From Atrichornis clamosus (lineage: Eukaryota > Chordata > Aves > Passeriformes > Menuridae), in NCBI GenBank assembly GCA_013400975.1, contig WBMZ01002717.1, forward strand, positions 62,001 through 126,000: a DNA stretch of 64,000 nt. The letters run 5' to 3'. The notes beneath the pieces are model-generated. The model was not told where the DNA came from, made no database searches, and saw only the letters and a program-made list of their open reading frames with translations. This document shows, in pieces, positions 50,601-63,829 of this stretch (within the stretch, counting starts at the first letter, position 1; every line of letters starts with the position of its first letter). The position numbers were made by a program, and so were the translations under genes.

Positions 50601-53600
50601 ACTACACTAGCCAAAACACCAAAGTTGGTACATAGCAATTTTCTACTTGCAGGGAATTGATCTAGAAGAGGAAGAGAATCTTTCTGGCTACAGTGGATTA
50701 ATATTTATTCCATTTATATTAAAACAGTGCAGTTGTATTGAAGCAGTAGCAAGTATCATTTTGTGATGCTTAAAAGGAATGGCAAAAGACAGAGATGTTC
50801 GGGTCCTGTGTTGGTTATGTGTGTTGTCATGTGCTGTCACCTGCAGAGCATAAACTGCTGCAGGCCAGACTGTCCTCGGTTACACCTCTGCAAATCCTGC
50901 TGAAAGCTGATAGATTTGGACAAGTTTATTCAAAGTTGTCTTTTAAGAAAGAAATAAATGGGGACAAAAAAAATTTTAATGATGGCATCATTTAGCCTGT
51001 GGTGCTCTTGGTGAACAGCAGTGGAGTTGGAAAGGAAAGTGTCCGCTTTGGCTTTCATATCTTAGGTGAGGTTTACAGAGCTAACAGAGATTAAAGAAAG
51101 TTTTTTATACATAAGCAGAGCACAGTTGATAAAACTCTGTGACAATAGATAAAGTCTTCTTGAGTCATTGACACCTTTACAGACCTAGCTTAAGCAGGTT
51201 TCATTTAGGCTTGAGAGAAGTTTTGGCTACTTCTAGAACGCAAAATTATACTCTTATCCAGTCATCCCCTGTCCACAATGCCATACCACATTCTCTTTCT
51301 GTAAACCACATTTATTGAGATCAAGACTATTAAAAAACTGAAAACTGATCATGTCACAGAAGTAATATTTACAGGTATCTGCATAGAAAGTTTTACAAAT
51401 TATTTAACTAATATTAATAATGATGCCACAAAGTTCAAAGTGAAGCAATAAGGATAAGGCATGTTCTGCATAGAGAAACAGCTCAAAAACAACAATGAAA
51501 ATAAGGTAATGAAGATTATTATGTCATCTATCATCAAGTAAGCCATGGCATTCCTGCGGGATTACTGTTACTAGGGAGAAACATGACACTTAGATTAAGG
51601 TCAATCAATATAGGGCTAATCAGAAAACCATTGGCTCATATTGATCTCGTGCTGCAGACCTGAGGTTAAGAACACCACAGTGCTTGATCTATTGGCACTT
51701 GAAGATGAACTGAATAACATTAACATTTCTATAAGAATAAATTCTTTAAAGCAAACTAGTAGTAAATTGGCCTTTGCACCACAGTATAGTAACTATGCCA
51801 TTGTCCTAGAAAAAACAAACTTTCTCCAGCTTTTTGATGGATTTTTTTTTTGCCTTCATATTTGATATGAGGGAACCCTCTGATCTAACCAAGCACTTGT
51901 ACCTGCCACCGGCAAACCAACAGAGATTATGAACTCCAAAGGAGGTGGTGATGAGCAGCTGGAGACAGTAATCTCTGGGATCTGTAAGGAGGATGCAAAC
52001 CACAGTCTCGCCCTAACATTTTTGCTTATTCCTCTGAGAGTCCAGGGACTACAGAGCAAGTTTTTCAATCCTGTCCTGGCTTGTGGAGTAGCATTTACTC
52101 CACTGTCTGTCTGGAAACACGCCCAGAAACAGTGTATGTGAACTGCCTCAGGAGATGAGCAGGTCTTTGCCAAAGCACCTCTAAAGAAAGCCAGGCTCTC
52201 TGTTCCGTCTCTTACATGTGGAGCTGACAGTACCTCTTACAGTCAGCACATTCAAAGCCTTGCATGATAAGGCCTATTTTTAGTTGTTTATGACTTTGCC
52301 AGTGTTGACCATTCTGAGGAATTTCCTGTGCCGCTGGGTGCTTGCCTCAAGCTGAAAGGTTTTGGAAAGCGTCAGCTTAAACAAATGAGCCAATTTCAAG
52401 AAAGATGCAACTGAATAATGATCTACATTCAAAAAATAGGAAAAAAAAAAAAGAAAAGAACATTTCATTTTAAAATCTTTATACCTCCAGAGAGTAAGAA
52501 ATTGAAATTTGGCAGAGGGAAAATATTATTGTGGTGTCATGGTGTGAAAATCCTCTGAAATGTTTTTAAACTATAAGTTTCCAAAATTCCATTTCCCTCG
52601 TGAACAGTTGAGACTTTTGGTACAGCCTGACAGTAAAATGCTTTGAATACGCAATTTCTGGCCTGATTTAAAGAAAGTTTTTTTCTGTAATTGCACGATT
52701 GCCATGGTTAATTTAACACCATGCTTGAGAAACAAGAAAAGGGAAACTCCCCCTATGTTTTTGTAGGTTTGGCACTGAAGACAAGAGTGAGCTGTGTAAG
52801 TCAGAAGAAAAGAGCTGGGAGAATTTGGGAAAGACAAGTTACAAAGACTTGACAGTGACAGGGAGAAGAAAAAAGAGTTTTGTAAGAAAGACTGAAGAAA
52901 ATAAAAAGGATACAATTTAGAAGAGAAGGAATGAAAGTAAGTGGGAAATGGTGTAGAGACAGGATAGGTACAAACACACTAACAGGATAGGGCAGAAAAG
53001 ATGCTGGCAAGGGTCCTTTGGACAGTTCAGGCTGCTGTCTCAGAACAGATGATACCCCAGATGGACATGTGCTAACACATGCAAATTTTTGGATCCCCAA
53101 TATTTGTGTGAAGATCTGTGATGCTTCGCGTCCTTTCTCGTCTGGCAGATCCAGTCTGCTTTGTCTACAGCCTTCCAGTGTGCTCAGTCTCACCTGGAGA
53201 AGACCTGCAGCAAGGAAGAGATCAGTAGTTCATCAGTACCTCCTTTTGTTCAACTCACAATCATAAAAGGTGGAGCATTTTGTGGGGTTTTAAGGATTAT
53301 AGAAGCAGGCAGCCCCTTGGCAGGTATTTAGTCCCAGAAAAGGGCATTAAATTGCATAATTGCACTCCCCTGTTCTCTTTTTCTCAGCAGGGTTCAGTTT
53401 CTCCCACCTTGTACCAATGTAACCCTTTGGTGGTGAATATGACCATGACCTGCTAGACTTGAGCACAGCTGTTAGTTATTAAACAAAACAACAGTATTCT
53501 ATAGTTTGCAGGATTCAGGAATTTGAAGTGGTTGACCCAGGTGCACACCACCTAGGAAGGGCAGTTTCTGCAAGAATGTGTAGGAATGGAGGGCTTTCCA

Positions 53601-54384
53601 ACAGCATACTGAAAACCTTGATCTTCTAATCAGAAATCAGAGGCCAGGCCATGCAAAATAGGAGATGATTTATTGACTCCTGAGTTATATGTGGAAAGTG
53701 ACTATTTTGTATAGTATGATGGAAGAACAGAAGGGTGAAACTTGCCAGTTGCAGTTATCAAGGCAATGCAGACTTCACTAGAACCATAATATAATTAAGG
53801 AGATGTCTCTGATCAAAGCAAGTTGTGCTCTTGCTTTTGAACTTGTTCTGAGGAGAGACTCAGTCAGCACTTTGCTACTGTAAAACTGAAGCCCTCAACC
53901 TTTGAAGTTATTAAAGATTTTGGAGCATTTTTTACAATGAAAAAGCAAAGTTTAGCTAAGTCTCTAAGTACATTATATTTGAAGTAAGCGTTTCTTCCAA
54001 AATCTTAACTGAGTATTTCGCTTCCTGTTGTAAAGCATTTTGTGATGTTACTTCACACAGCTAAGCAATAACTGCATCATGTTGTAGCTTTTAGTGGTTC
54101 AGTCAACATAGTTCAATTTACATAGAGAAGAACATTTTGGAAGGTACAAATTTACTCGCTTCAGCTGCCTGCAGAATTAGATAATACACGTGATTTTTTT
54201 ACTTCAGAGACATCCAGTTCTGCCCTACCCTCAAGGAAAGGATGTCTGGGATATTAGGTAGGTCATTTCTGCAACAAAGTCTAAAGATAACTGCAGTGCA
54301 GGCACAAGCTGCAATGCTGCCAGCCACTGCTAGAGATAAATATTGTGTTTGTTCTTGTGCCCTAGATAGCAGTGTGTTGCATTA
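50601..54384. other. Noncoding DNA with mostly reversed strand skew
   Basis: No gene is recognised. In most lines sampled G exceeds C on the plus strand, the reverse of the preceding 50 kb, though some lines (for example 51,241-51,300) go the other way. A markedly purine-rich plus strand runs from about 52,800 to 52,960. Open frames at 51,856-52,173 and 52,801-53,193 (minus) have no recognisable features. Confidence 0.6.
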
Positions 54385-54508
54385 GAGGAGCTGTATCCTC
54401 TGGCCTGGGTTGAGTAAGTGACAGTGGAGATCACCACACTTTAATTACAAGTCAATCTCCACAGTCAGATTGGCCCTCCTCAGTTTCCTCATGGATAATG
54501 GATACAGA
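54385..54508 (+). mobile_element. Probable ancient MIR SINE
   Basis: Several words occur in the order of a MIR element on the plus strand. They are GGCCTGGGTTGAG (like GCCTGGGTTCGA), then CACCACACTTTAATTACA (like the CCACTTACTAGCTGTG block), CAAGTCAATCTCC (like CAAGTCACTTAACCTC), the exact 15-mer CCTCAGTTTCCTCAT at 54,478-54,492 and finally GGATAATGGATA. Individual blocks are degenerate and contain gaps, as expected for an element that predates the split of birds and mammals. The consensus is from memory, and an alignment is needed to fix the borders. Confidence 0.55.
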
Positions 54509-57500
54509 AAGGCAAAAGACACATGCATTTCTACTGCTTGATTATGGATGAAAATCAGTTGCATGTCAGATTAAATTACAGATTTGGTGCTTAGACTCTG
54601 TGTGAGTAAAACCCTTCGTTTTTACAGGCAAAATACTCTCAAATTATGGCTAACTTTCCACCACTCTACCATCCCTCAAGCAGAAAAGCCCACAGAGGTT
54701 ACTGGTACCTATATGGGGCTCTGGCAACCTCCACAGCTGTCTCTGGGCTCTCTCCACAGTTTCCTTTGATGTTAAGAAAGACTTGGATGTTTCCCTATAC
54801 CTTGCAATGTTTTAGCCAGTTCTTAATCCAAGCCACTTACTGTTCATCACAGAGCTTCCAGCCACCAGTCAATGGCTATTAAGTTGCTAAGAAATAAATG
54901 ACCAAGATTTCAGCAGGATCCTTTATGATTAATTTAGGATTCTGCATGGGAGAAACAGAAAGTTTATGTGAGGTTTATTTTTAATGAACTTGACCATATA
55001 GTTATTTATACTGCTGACAGTAAAACATCTTGTACAGACAGTCAGGGTGAGACTAGAGTTGATTTTAATTTTACAGCAAAACAGTCACTGCTTATTTAGT
55101 TCCACATTTACTGAATGTGGTCTTCTTTCATTTTCCCTTCCTCAAAGGAAAGAAAAAAGATAAAAGAGAAATGAGCATAAATTAGTTCCATTCCTTACCT
55201 CTGAGCTCCAAACACAAGTCTTCTCTAGCAGAGGTGATTTGTACTCACTTTTCCAGTCACTGTGCTGTGTTTAGACACAGTTACTGCTCATGAATGCTAA
55301 CAGGTAACATCAAGACTGTACAGAACTCGACCTTTTAACTGGCCTTTCAAGCAGACAAGCTGCCACTTTATGGGTAGCTGGGGGTTGCAATGCTGTTCCT
55401 AGTGCTTGCTTCTTTTAAGATGATATATTTGAGATAGTGGCAAGAGAGCCTCTGCTTCATGGATCAGCTTTTCCAGTGAATGACTGTACTTTCAGCAACA
55501 TCTGAGAACAATAAAATGAGTGTATAACTTCATGTCTCCACCATATGCTTGACACTGTATTAGTGCATCATCTTTGTAAGCTACATTGCATTAATTATGC
55601 TAAATTTACTAAATACACACAGTTATACTCAGTTACTGGAAAAAGGCTTCCATTGTAAAACAGTTTCTCTTGAGAATAAAGTAATTTCAGAAAGCTTCAA
55701 TACATACCTTTACTTACTAATAATAGTGTTCTTGGTGTACACAGCATTTTAATTCTAGTGAGTCTTTCAAGTTTCTTGAGTCATTCATTTGAGTAGTAAA
55801 TTCCACACACTGACTAGGAGCAAAGATCTTCTAGTTGCATAGGTCCAGAATGAAAGATAAGGACAACTGGACTGCGTCTCATAAACTGTGGGTTTAAGAC
55901 AGTATCCAAAAGTCTTAGAATATGCCTGAAAATGCCTATGAGAAGGGTCCTGCTTTTGTCTTGGCCATTTGACAGCTTTTGCTCCTTATTCCACTGTTTT
56001 AAACATAAAATTGCTTTTACATTGACTCTCTATTTAACTTTAAACTTTATAGCCAGAAGTGTTTTGAGAATATCTGATAACACAGAAACTGAGTTCCCAC
56101 AAATGGAAGCACTGTATTGCACACTCTGGCTTCACAGATTCTAAATTTTCAGCTCTTGGCTAAAAGCACTTCTGAAAACCTTCAAATACCACTTCAGAAA
56201 TATTATCTTTTTTGCTTGCTTCTTAATTCAGACTTTCATGATTTAGACTTTTCCCAGGACGTTTTCCAAGACAAGTAAAAATTTGAATTTACATAACTTC
56301 TAAGTTGCACTTACTTTGTAGATATGTTTCCACTACCATCAGTATCTTGAGTCAAAACTATTGTGAAGCAAAACAATTTATTCTGCTTCAAGTATCAAGT
56401 AGCAAGTTTTCGGTTTTCTCATGGCACTAGCATCTTCCTCGTTAACACTTTTTGCAGTCTTTTTCCAAGACTTTTTAAAGTATTTAATCTTTTTCTTGAA
56501 ACCTAATGCATTCAGCATAATAATTATATTTAACAGAATAGAAGAAGCAATTTCTGTTTGGGAAATCTTATAAGTCATATTATTTTCTAGTCATATGTTC
56601 CAGAGTCATTGTTGACCACTCATAACTGAGGCAGGGTCCTGGGCTGAGTGAAATTTGCATATTGCTGTTACTGACAATCCGAGAGATATTCTAGTATGAG
56701 AAGTTGCTTTCCAGGGAGGCATTTGCAATGGCACCTCCGTGATTTTAAGGACTAAATATCCTTTTTAAAACCAAACTGGCACTTTTGTATGAGCCCAATT
56801 TTGAATGTACAGTCAGCGTTCAGTGCACAGACCTGCAGCCCACTGGATCATGCAGGGAAGCAATTGCATGATTTGGAAAAGCCCAGTAGGTTCTTTAGCT
56901 GGTCTTTAGGCACCTAAATACGTTCAAAACCTAAGCCGTAGCTGATAGTGAGACGGTTTATAAAGTTCTTTGATTCTTGCTCTAGCTAACAAATATTTAC
57001 CTGCCCTATGACATGGTAGAGGAAACCAGTTCAGCAGCCTCCTTGCAGCAACACATGATCCTATGGGGTGATGTGAAAGCCAGCTTAAATCACTGTAAGG
57101 CCTTCCCTTGACTTCAACAGCTTTTGGATCAGGCCACAACTGACAAAAATCTCTCTTGATTGCTTTCAATAATGCCACTTTTCATCTATTGAATGATTCC
57201 TCACAAGATCCTATAAAAGTATTTATTTTCTACATAATGCATACCTAATTTATACTGATTAACTATAATGTGACACCATTATTTCCTAGAAAAAATAGTC
57301 ATGGCTTTTGTTTTATTTTCTAGATTTTTAATGCAATTAATCCTCCATTTTCTCTGAACAGAGAAACCTATGTATGTGATGGTTTCCAGCAAAGATCAAA
57401 GAAGAGCTTAATTTCATGGCTTATCAATAAGAAAATCTTTCATTTTCCGAACTAATGTTGATATTCATAGGTTGGAAATGGAGATAAACTCCCACAGAAG

Positions 57501-59013
57501 AATAACAAGGCATTAAACTCTCCTGTGAAGGCTGCAGTCTGCTTGGAGTTAGAAAGAAGGCAGCTCCTGCCAGGCTGGTAACTCCCTGACTAGATGGTGG
57601 GCAGAAAACAAGGACAGTTTTAGAGCTGCTCCTTTGCAGCAATGTACCAGTTAGCACAGTGGATTCCTCCACCAAATACAGGGGAAACAAGGACTAAGTG
57701 TGACTTCCTGGCATGAAATAGCCAGAAGGGTGCTCCTTTTTTCGCAAATGGGATTGTTGCTGTTCCTCAGTTTTCTTTTCCAAAAGATGAGAAGAATATT
57801 TACCTTATGCGATAGGTAGCAATTTGAGGATAAAGAACACAGAAAACGTCACTATGAGCTGCTGAGCAGTTCTCTCAGATAATTTGCCATTAGTCCAGCA
57901 GCTGACAGGGATCCTAACCTTAAATTTTCAAAGAATTCTTCCAAGAATATCAGACTACTAGAGACAATCATGTATGTTTGACTAGGGTATAGGTACACTA
58001 TGTGATATAAGAATATACATTAATATGTCTTGAACCTGAATTCAGCAACAAATTCAGAGCGTAAGTAATTACTAGCCAAGGTTATGTGTCCAAAAATAAC
58101 TAAGCATGGCTGGCAGGACTGCTTTGATTAAACCAATGTCCATCCTAAAAGCAAAGGAGCTGTGAGAAATAAGGAACACGCAGAATCCCAGGGAGAATGA
58201 AGCACATTCATCTTGTCTGTACTTGCAGAACCATCAGCCTTGAGTAAGAAAAGACATATGACTACAGTTTTCTAATAAAAGCCTGGTCTATATGAGAATG
58301 AGATTCATTATATTGATATGGATTTTAAAGTATTCATTTTGGTTACTGGGGAAAAGTCAGCCAGAGAAGTAGAACTGTTTTGTAGTAATTTTTAGCATAA
58401 AAGGCAAGTATTGGGATGGGATGATCCTTGACTGGCAACACTGCAAAGTGAGTAAGCACTGTTCAGTGTAAGTGTGTGCTTACTCCCAGACCTCTCCAGT
58501 GAAACACCGAGGGTTGTGCTCATGGCTGCAGTGCAACCCAGGCACGCACAGAGCCTCCAGAGTCTGCTGCAAGGAGAGGAAATTCCAAGAATCCAAATCC
58601 ACTTCAAATCCACTTCCATCCTGTATAAAAAGCCTGATGTGAAAATACACTTCCTGGGCGTACAAGAGGCGAAAGAGATGTGTTCTGGTCTCCTGGCCTG
58701 CAGCCCCGTGCCATTCCACCACAAGCTTTAAAAGTTTTCCAATGAGATGACGAGTGTGAATTCCAAGTCCTTCAAATCACCAAGATGGTATTAGAGAAAA
58801 ATGAAATATATACATACTTGAACTCACTGCAGGGTTTTTATTGGAAGAGGAAGGTTTGGCTGCACTAGAATCCTGTGCTTAAAATGTAGAAAACGACTGT
58901 GGGTTTTCTTCCCTCTGGGATTTTGTCTTGTTTATTTAACAAGGCTAACATCATAAAAAGGTGGCTTATGTTCCAAGGCCATGTGTGAGTAATTTATATA
59001 ATTTTGTATAATT
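54509..59013. other. Unique noncoding DNA, no gene seen
   Basis: AT-rich sequence. An octamer (ATTTGCAT) lies at 56,653-56,660. G exceeds C on the plus strand to about 55.5 kb, then the two are roughly balanced. Open frames of 84-110 codons near 57 and 58.5 kb occur on both strands without recognisable domains. Confidence 0.65.
58594..58615. repeat. 11-bp tandem duplication
   Basis: CAAATCCACTT occurs twice head to tail (58,594-58,604 and 58,605-58,615), perfectly conserved. A minor slippage duplication. Confidence 0.9.
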
Positions 59014-59031
59014 AAAAAAAAAAAAAAAAAA
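59014..59031 (+). repeat. Run of 18 A
   Basis: Eighteen consecutive A after TTTGTATAATT and before CCAGATCAC. No retroposed gene body is recognisable upstream. Confidence 0.9.
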
Positions 59032-59175
59032 CCAGATCACTGAAACTCTCAGTAAAGTACTGAAATATGTGCTTGAATGCCACTATGAATAGATGGCTTT
59101 TCCTAAAACTGAGCACAAGAGCAGGCAGTGGCATGAAGAAGGAACTTGTGTCAATTCCACTTATTCATTCTGCAG

Positions 59176-59220
59176 CCCCGTGTGTATCCCCCACGCATCC
59201 CCTGTGTGCCCCCTGTGCAT
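59176..59220 (+). repeat. Degenerate minisatellite, period 11
   Basis: Four head-to-tail units begin with CCCC: 59,176-59,187 (12 bases), 59,188-59,198, 59,199-59,209 and 59,210-59,220 (11 bases each). The pattern is roughly CCCC(T/C)GTG(T/C)AT. Units differ at several positions, so it is older than the perfect duplications elsewhere. Confidence 0.75.
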
Positions 59221-62200
59221 CAGCACGTGCCATCAAAGACAGACACCTGCAGAACAATCCAGGACAGCCCCTTATGGCCAGAGCAGCACTGCTGATATTT
59301 CTTTCATGAGAGTGTCCAAGTGTGAAAGAGAAGTCAGGAAATGAGAGAAAACCGGTGCAGTGGCCCAGAGGGTAAACTGGTAATTATGAGGTAAGAGATA
59401 GAAAGGAGCTCCCAGTACCTAATATTTTAACTAAAAGTCTAGAAGAACACCAGAAAAGCTGTACTGACAACCATTTGCACGTAATGCTTCCCCACATTTC
59501 TTATTCTAATGTGTCAATGTAACAAAATTGCCTATCTTGTCAAGGCTTAGAAGGAAAGGCATAGAAAAGAAAAAGCTGAAGAGACAACAGTGAAAGAGTA
59601 AACATAAGTAAGAGAAATGTGACTTGACAGGAATGTTTCAGGCGTTTTTTTGCTTTTCTCCTAAATATAACTACATTCTCCTAGGGTGCAGCAGTGCTCG
59701 GATTTTGACCCTCTAGTGCTTATCACACAGGAGTCAATGTCATTCAGCATGCACGCTGATTTCATTAGTCATTACAATAACTCCATGTTACGGTCTTCTC
59801 ACCCTTCACTTCTGGTTATTTCAATCAAAACTGGCAGCCTCTCACCACCAGCGAATTCTGATGAACATAAGGGAATTTAGCAATTAGGAGGAGCTGGAGG
59901 CAGCAATATCTGAACTTCCTCTGCCCTGCAGAGTTCTCTTACATCACTGTAGCAACACATGAAGTCCAACAGTTTGCTCTGTCTTGTTTTCCAAGATCTT
60001 ACTTTAGAAAGACTTTGTTTTCCCAGATTACTTCTTCCTCCAAACAACATGAATGTAACCAGGCCTTTTTCCTGCAAGCGAGTCACACGTGGTCACCTTT
60101 TTGGAGGACATTCACACTTCTACTTGAAATAGAAAAAAACCAGAAGCCCTAGTACTGCAGCTGGGCTACACAGCAGAATTATACCAGGGAAGAAAATGTG
60201 AGAAGGGCAACTAGAGCTGGACCGTCCTTCAAGGTGCAAGGTTTATAGAAGTCCATTACTACTGAGGAAAATACACCTGTAGAAGTTACTGTCTGCCATA
60301 AGCATCAATATTTCACAGCAGCCTAAAAATGAATAGCCCAAATTGTTTTCCTGTCTATCATTTAAAAGCATGTGGACACACAAAGCAAGCCAATTTCCAG
60401 CCAGCTGCACCAATACAAATTTCAAAGGTAAACCAAGACCCTTTGCAAACTCTAGTCCCAACGCCACTCCTCCTTGTGCTCAGAAAGAGCAAGGTATTTT
60501 AAACTAATGTGCACTCCTGATCTTTCCTTTTCCAACCATTCCTAATTTTTTTTCCCCCTCTCAACAGAAACACTATTTTGGTGTTTCTGCTCCAAAACAT
60601 TTTAAAATTAGTTCTGTCATTTCACATACTACTTGAGGGGCAAACAGCAGCTTATAAAATTATGTCAAAACTTCATGACAATAGTTTTTACATAAAAATA
60701 TGTCAATAATTATTGTCATAAAATTATGAGACAGCCATTTCAGCTTCCAATGTATCCATTGCTCAGAGCCTTGTTTACAGCCCTTGCCACACATGGTGCT
60801 GGAAGTGTTCTCTCACAGTCACTGCCATTATGCCAAAGCCTGTGGGCCTGAACCTGGATCCATACAAGTGCATTTCCCAAGTTAGCCAAAGAAGCAATTC
60901 TGAAGTTCAGGCTGCCTTACACTTTTATGGAACATTACTCTGGCTACAAAAGACAAATAATACCTGTTCAGCATAAGTGGACTGGTACAATGTTAACTTG
61001 TCAATAATTTAAAAACTTACCAGAACATGCACAGGTTTTATGCAGAGTCAGCATTTTTGCCATGTGCCCATAGCAATTTTTCAGTACTAAGAGGCAGTGC
61101 TAAATTGGGATTTATTATATCATTAAAACACAGCCCAACTCTGCAAGCTGAGTATCTGGGCAGAAATGCAGTCTCCTGAGTGGGACGGCCTTAAAATCCA
61201 TTGACAAATTTAGGAATTATCATAAAGCAAATGTATAATGTGATAATGGAGACACTGGAATGGAACAGAGTGAAGTTTCATCCAGTGTCTGTCAAGTTTT
61301 AATAGTACAAGAATCATAGAAGGGCCAAATATCCCCAATTTATCAAATGCTCTGAAGTCCATGCTAGGTACCAAGGGAATTAGAGTGGAGCACTGAATCC
61401 AAGCAGCAACAGAGGGACATTGCACAGCTGCATCTTGGTCAGGTGCTGTCAGAGGATGCAAAAACATTCAGATTTCCCTGCACAGCTGAGGGCTGTGTGC
61501 ACCTCATTTGCTCACACCCCAGGTATCATGAGACACTGTCATTCCACCTTCCTTCTACATGTCCAAAACACCTCTAAATCCATTGGAATCCACTGAAATT
61601 ACCCACATTTAACACCTCAAGCCTAAAGCCTGCTTCTCCGTTTAAGATTCGACAAGACTTGGCAGCATTGCCAAGAGGAATCGACCTCTATGAGCAGCTT
61701 TAAATTAAGAGCCTCGAAACTTCATTACATGTGGTACCCTGGAAGGCTCAGCTGAATGAAGAGTTTACAATAATAGCTCAGCACAACAATTACGCCAGTC
61801 TCAGATCGGTTGTTCTGAAGCTCATCCATAACCTTCAGTCTGGGTTTCACACACACAGATACCATTGTAGTATTGTCATTTCAGTTCTGGTGTGCATAGA
61901 TTTTTGTTTAGCACTCTCAATTCCATCCTCTGCTTGTGCTACATCACATCGTTGTGACACATTTCTCTCAAGCTATCCGTTCTTGGCAATGCACAGTAGA
62001 TTAAAACAATTCTTATTAATATTTTACCATACTGGTTCTATTCCAATACAACTTTGTAATTTAATCTGTTTCTCAGCACTGGTGTGCTTTTCTGAGCTCA
62101 AAATCCACCTAAACTGATTATTTCAAAAATTGTGTAATTTTTATTAAAGAAACTTCTATTATGCAATATTTTAATAAAAGGTGTAATAAAGCTCTTTTTT

Positions 62201-63791
62201 CCTATTGCAATTAAAATAGGAACTTTTGTTACTTTGAAAAGCACCTATTTCACATACAAAGTATATACGCAACATTTTAAAGAATGCAACACTTCTTAGT
62301 TGCTAGAGCTGTTAGTCTAGCAATTCACTATGATTTGACCTACTGATTTTACAGTCTAAGTATTTAGCCACCTGCTTAAAATAAAAAAAAAAATCCAGAT
62401 ATATGTGGAGAAATGATTCATCATTTGTATTTTATAATACCTTTCACTAAGAAAAATTAAGAATAGTTTTATGGATCATACAGAACTTAGCTGCCTCTTT
62501 TGTGAAGCAGTACTTCTATAAAGCAGTGCTGAATACAGGGACCATATACTGATAGCGACCTTCCACAGAAGATAAATAGTTATTTATTCAGCTGAAGCTG
62601 GAAATTCAGTAATTTAATGTCAGTGTAGTACCCTAGATCCACACTGGGGCACTGGCTGATAATGGAATGGAGAATGTCTTGCAAGTAACCCCTGGGAAGC
62701 ACTCCCCTTCAGGCATCCAAAACTGAGCCTGTCCAGGCTCTGCTGCTGTGACAGGTTTGTGCTGCTGTTTGGGGCTGGCTGTCACCGTGACGATGGCTCT
62801 GCTGCAAAACAAACTCCAAATCTCAAATGTCATTTATTGTTCCAAAAGCCACGAGCATGGGTGAGAGCCTTGGCTGTTACAATGCTGCAATGGGTTTCAG
62901 CTACAGTCTAAATGATTTTGTGATGCCAGTGGCACCTCTACACCTCTCAGGCAGGACACATGGCATTTCCCCTGTTGGGGACCCCACATGCGTAGAATGT
63001 CATGCATGTTTTTGGTAAGCAACATGACATCTCTCCTTCATGACTTATTAACTGCTCTCCACATTACCTACTGCAGGGTCTGGTCAGCTTCAACAAGCCT
63101 CAAGATAGGGCCTGTATTCACCTTCAGAATGAAATAGGACAAGAGACCAACTCAAAGGGAATATCTATAAAGTCCAAGTCAGCGAGTGACCATGAACACA
63201 TTCAGTGGGTGTTCCACAGCACACAGGAGAGACCTCCAGTTTCCCCAGGTGCAATATTTGACCTAAGCTCTGTCAGATCTGCCACGTGCCTGCTGAGAGG
63301 CTGCCTCTGGCCCCCAAAAGCACTGAGGCAGCTGAAAGCAGCTAATGCCCTAAGGCCAGCCCTGCTCTGTAAAAATGTGTTACTTCAGCACCCTTACTAT
63401 GCCTCTGCCTTATTGACTTGAAATAGCCGGTTGTCTGACCCAGGGATGTGCTGCGAGGGATTTGGGTATTGTGTTCTAGAAGTGCTGAAGGGCAACTGTG
63501 CCACAGGGACAGGTCATTATTGTTAATCATTGGCTCTGCACAGTTACTGAATGAGCTATTGGCTGGTTGCTACTTGTTTTCCTTCTACACTGATTGTAGC
63601 GTTTATTCACCAGTTTTCTGTGCTTTAATTTGGTTGATTGACACGCCCAGAGAGTAGATCGTTCTGGTCCTTTTATAAATTCAGAAGAAAAACACAACAC
63701 AAAATAAATCGACTCTGGCATTAACCTACATTCAGAAAAAGCGAACTACTTAGCTGATGCGCAGTTTTAATTGTGCTTTTCCGGATGCAGG
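59221..63791. other. Unique noncoding DNA, no gene seen
   Basis: AT-rich sequence without a recognisable gene or interspersed repeat. The largest open frame (128 codons, plus, 61,731-62,117) has hydrophobic stretches but no family resemblance or splice context. A loose inverted repeat (9-bp arms) spans 60,675-60,719. Confidence 0.65.
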
Positions 63792-63829
63792 GTAAAATCC
63801 TATCCTCAGCGTAAAATCCTATCCTCAGT
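63792..63829. repeat. 19-bp tandem duplication
   Basis: GTAAAATCCTATCCTCAG followed by C (63,792-63,810) is repeated directly at 63,811-63,829 with one difference, T for C at the last base. A recent local duplication. Confidence 0.93.

Noticed and set aside
54050..54075. Possible second MIR (CACACAGCTAAG word)
   Set aside because: Flanking blocks do not follow the consensus order.
57764..57792. CCTCAGTTTTCTTTTCC as a MIR end
   Set aside because: Explained equally well by T-rich sequence; no upstream MIR blocks.
61308..61330. GAATCATAGAAGGG as a reverse CR1 tail
   Set aside because: The match to the CR1 end stops after the first few bases and the GGTTGGAAGGGACC-type block is missing.
61731..62117. 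128-codon open frame with hydrophobic stretches
   Set aside because: No recognisable membrane-protein family, T-rich codons explain the hydrophobicity, and no splice context was seen.
47515..62345. Shared 16-mer CACTATGATTTGACCT at about 47.5 and 62.3 kb
   Set aside because: One exact 16-base match between two places in 64 kb of AT-rich DNA is expected by chance, and the flanks do not match.
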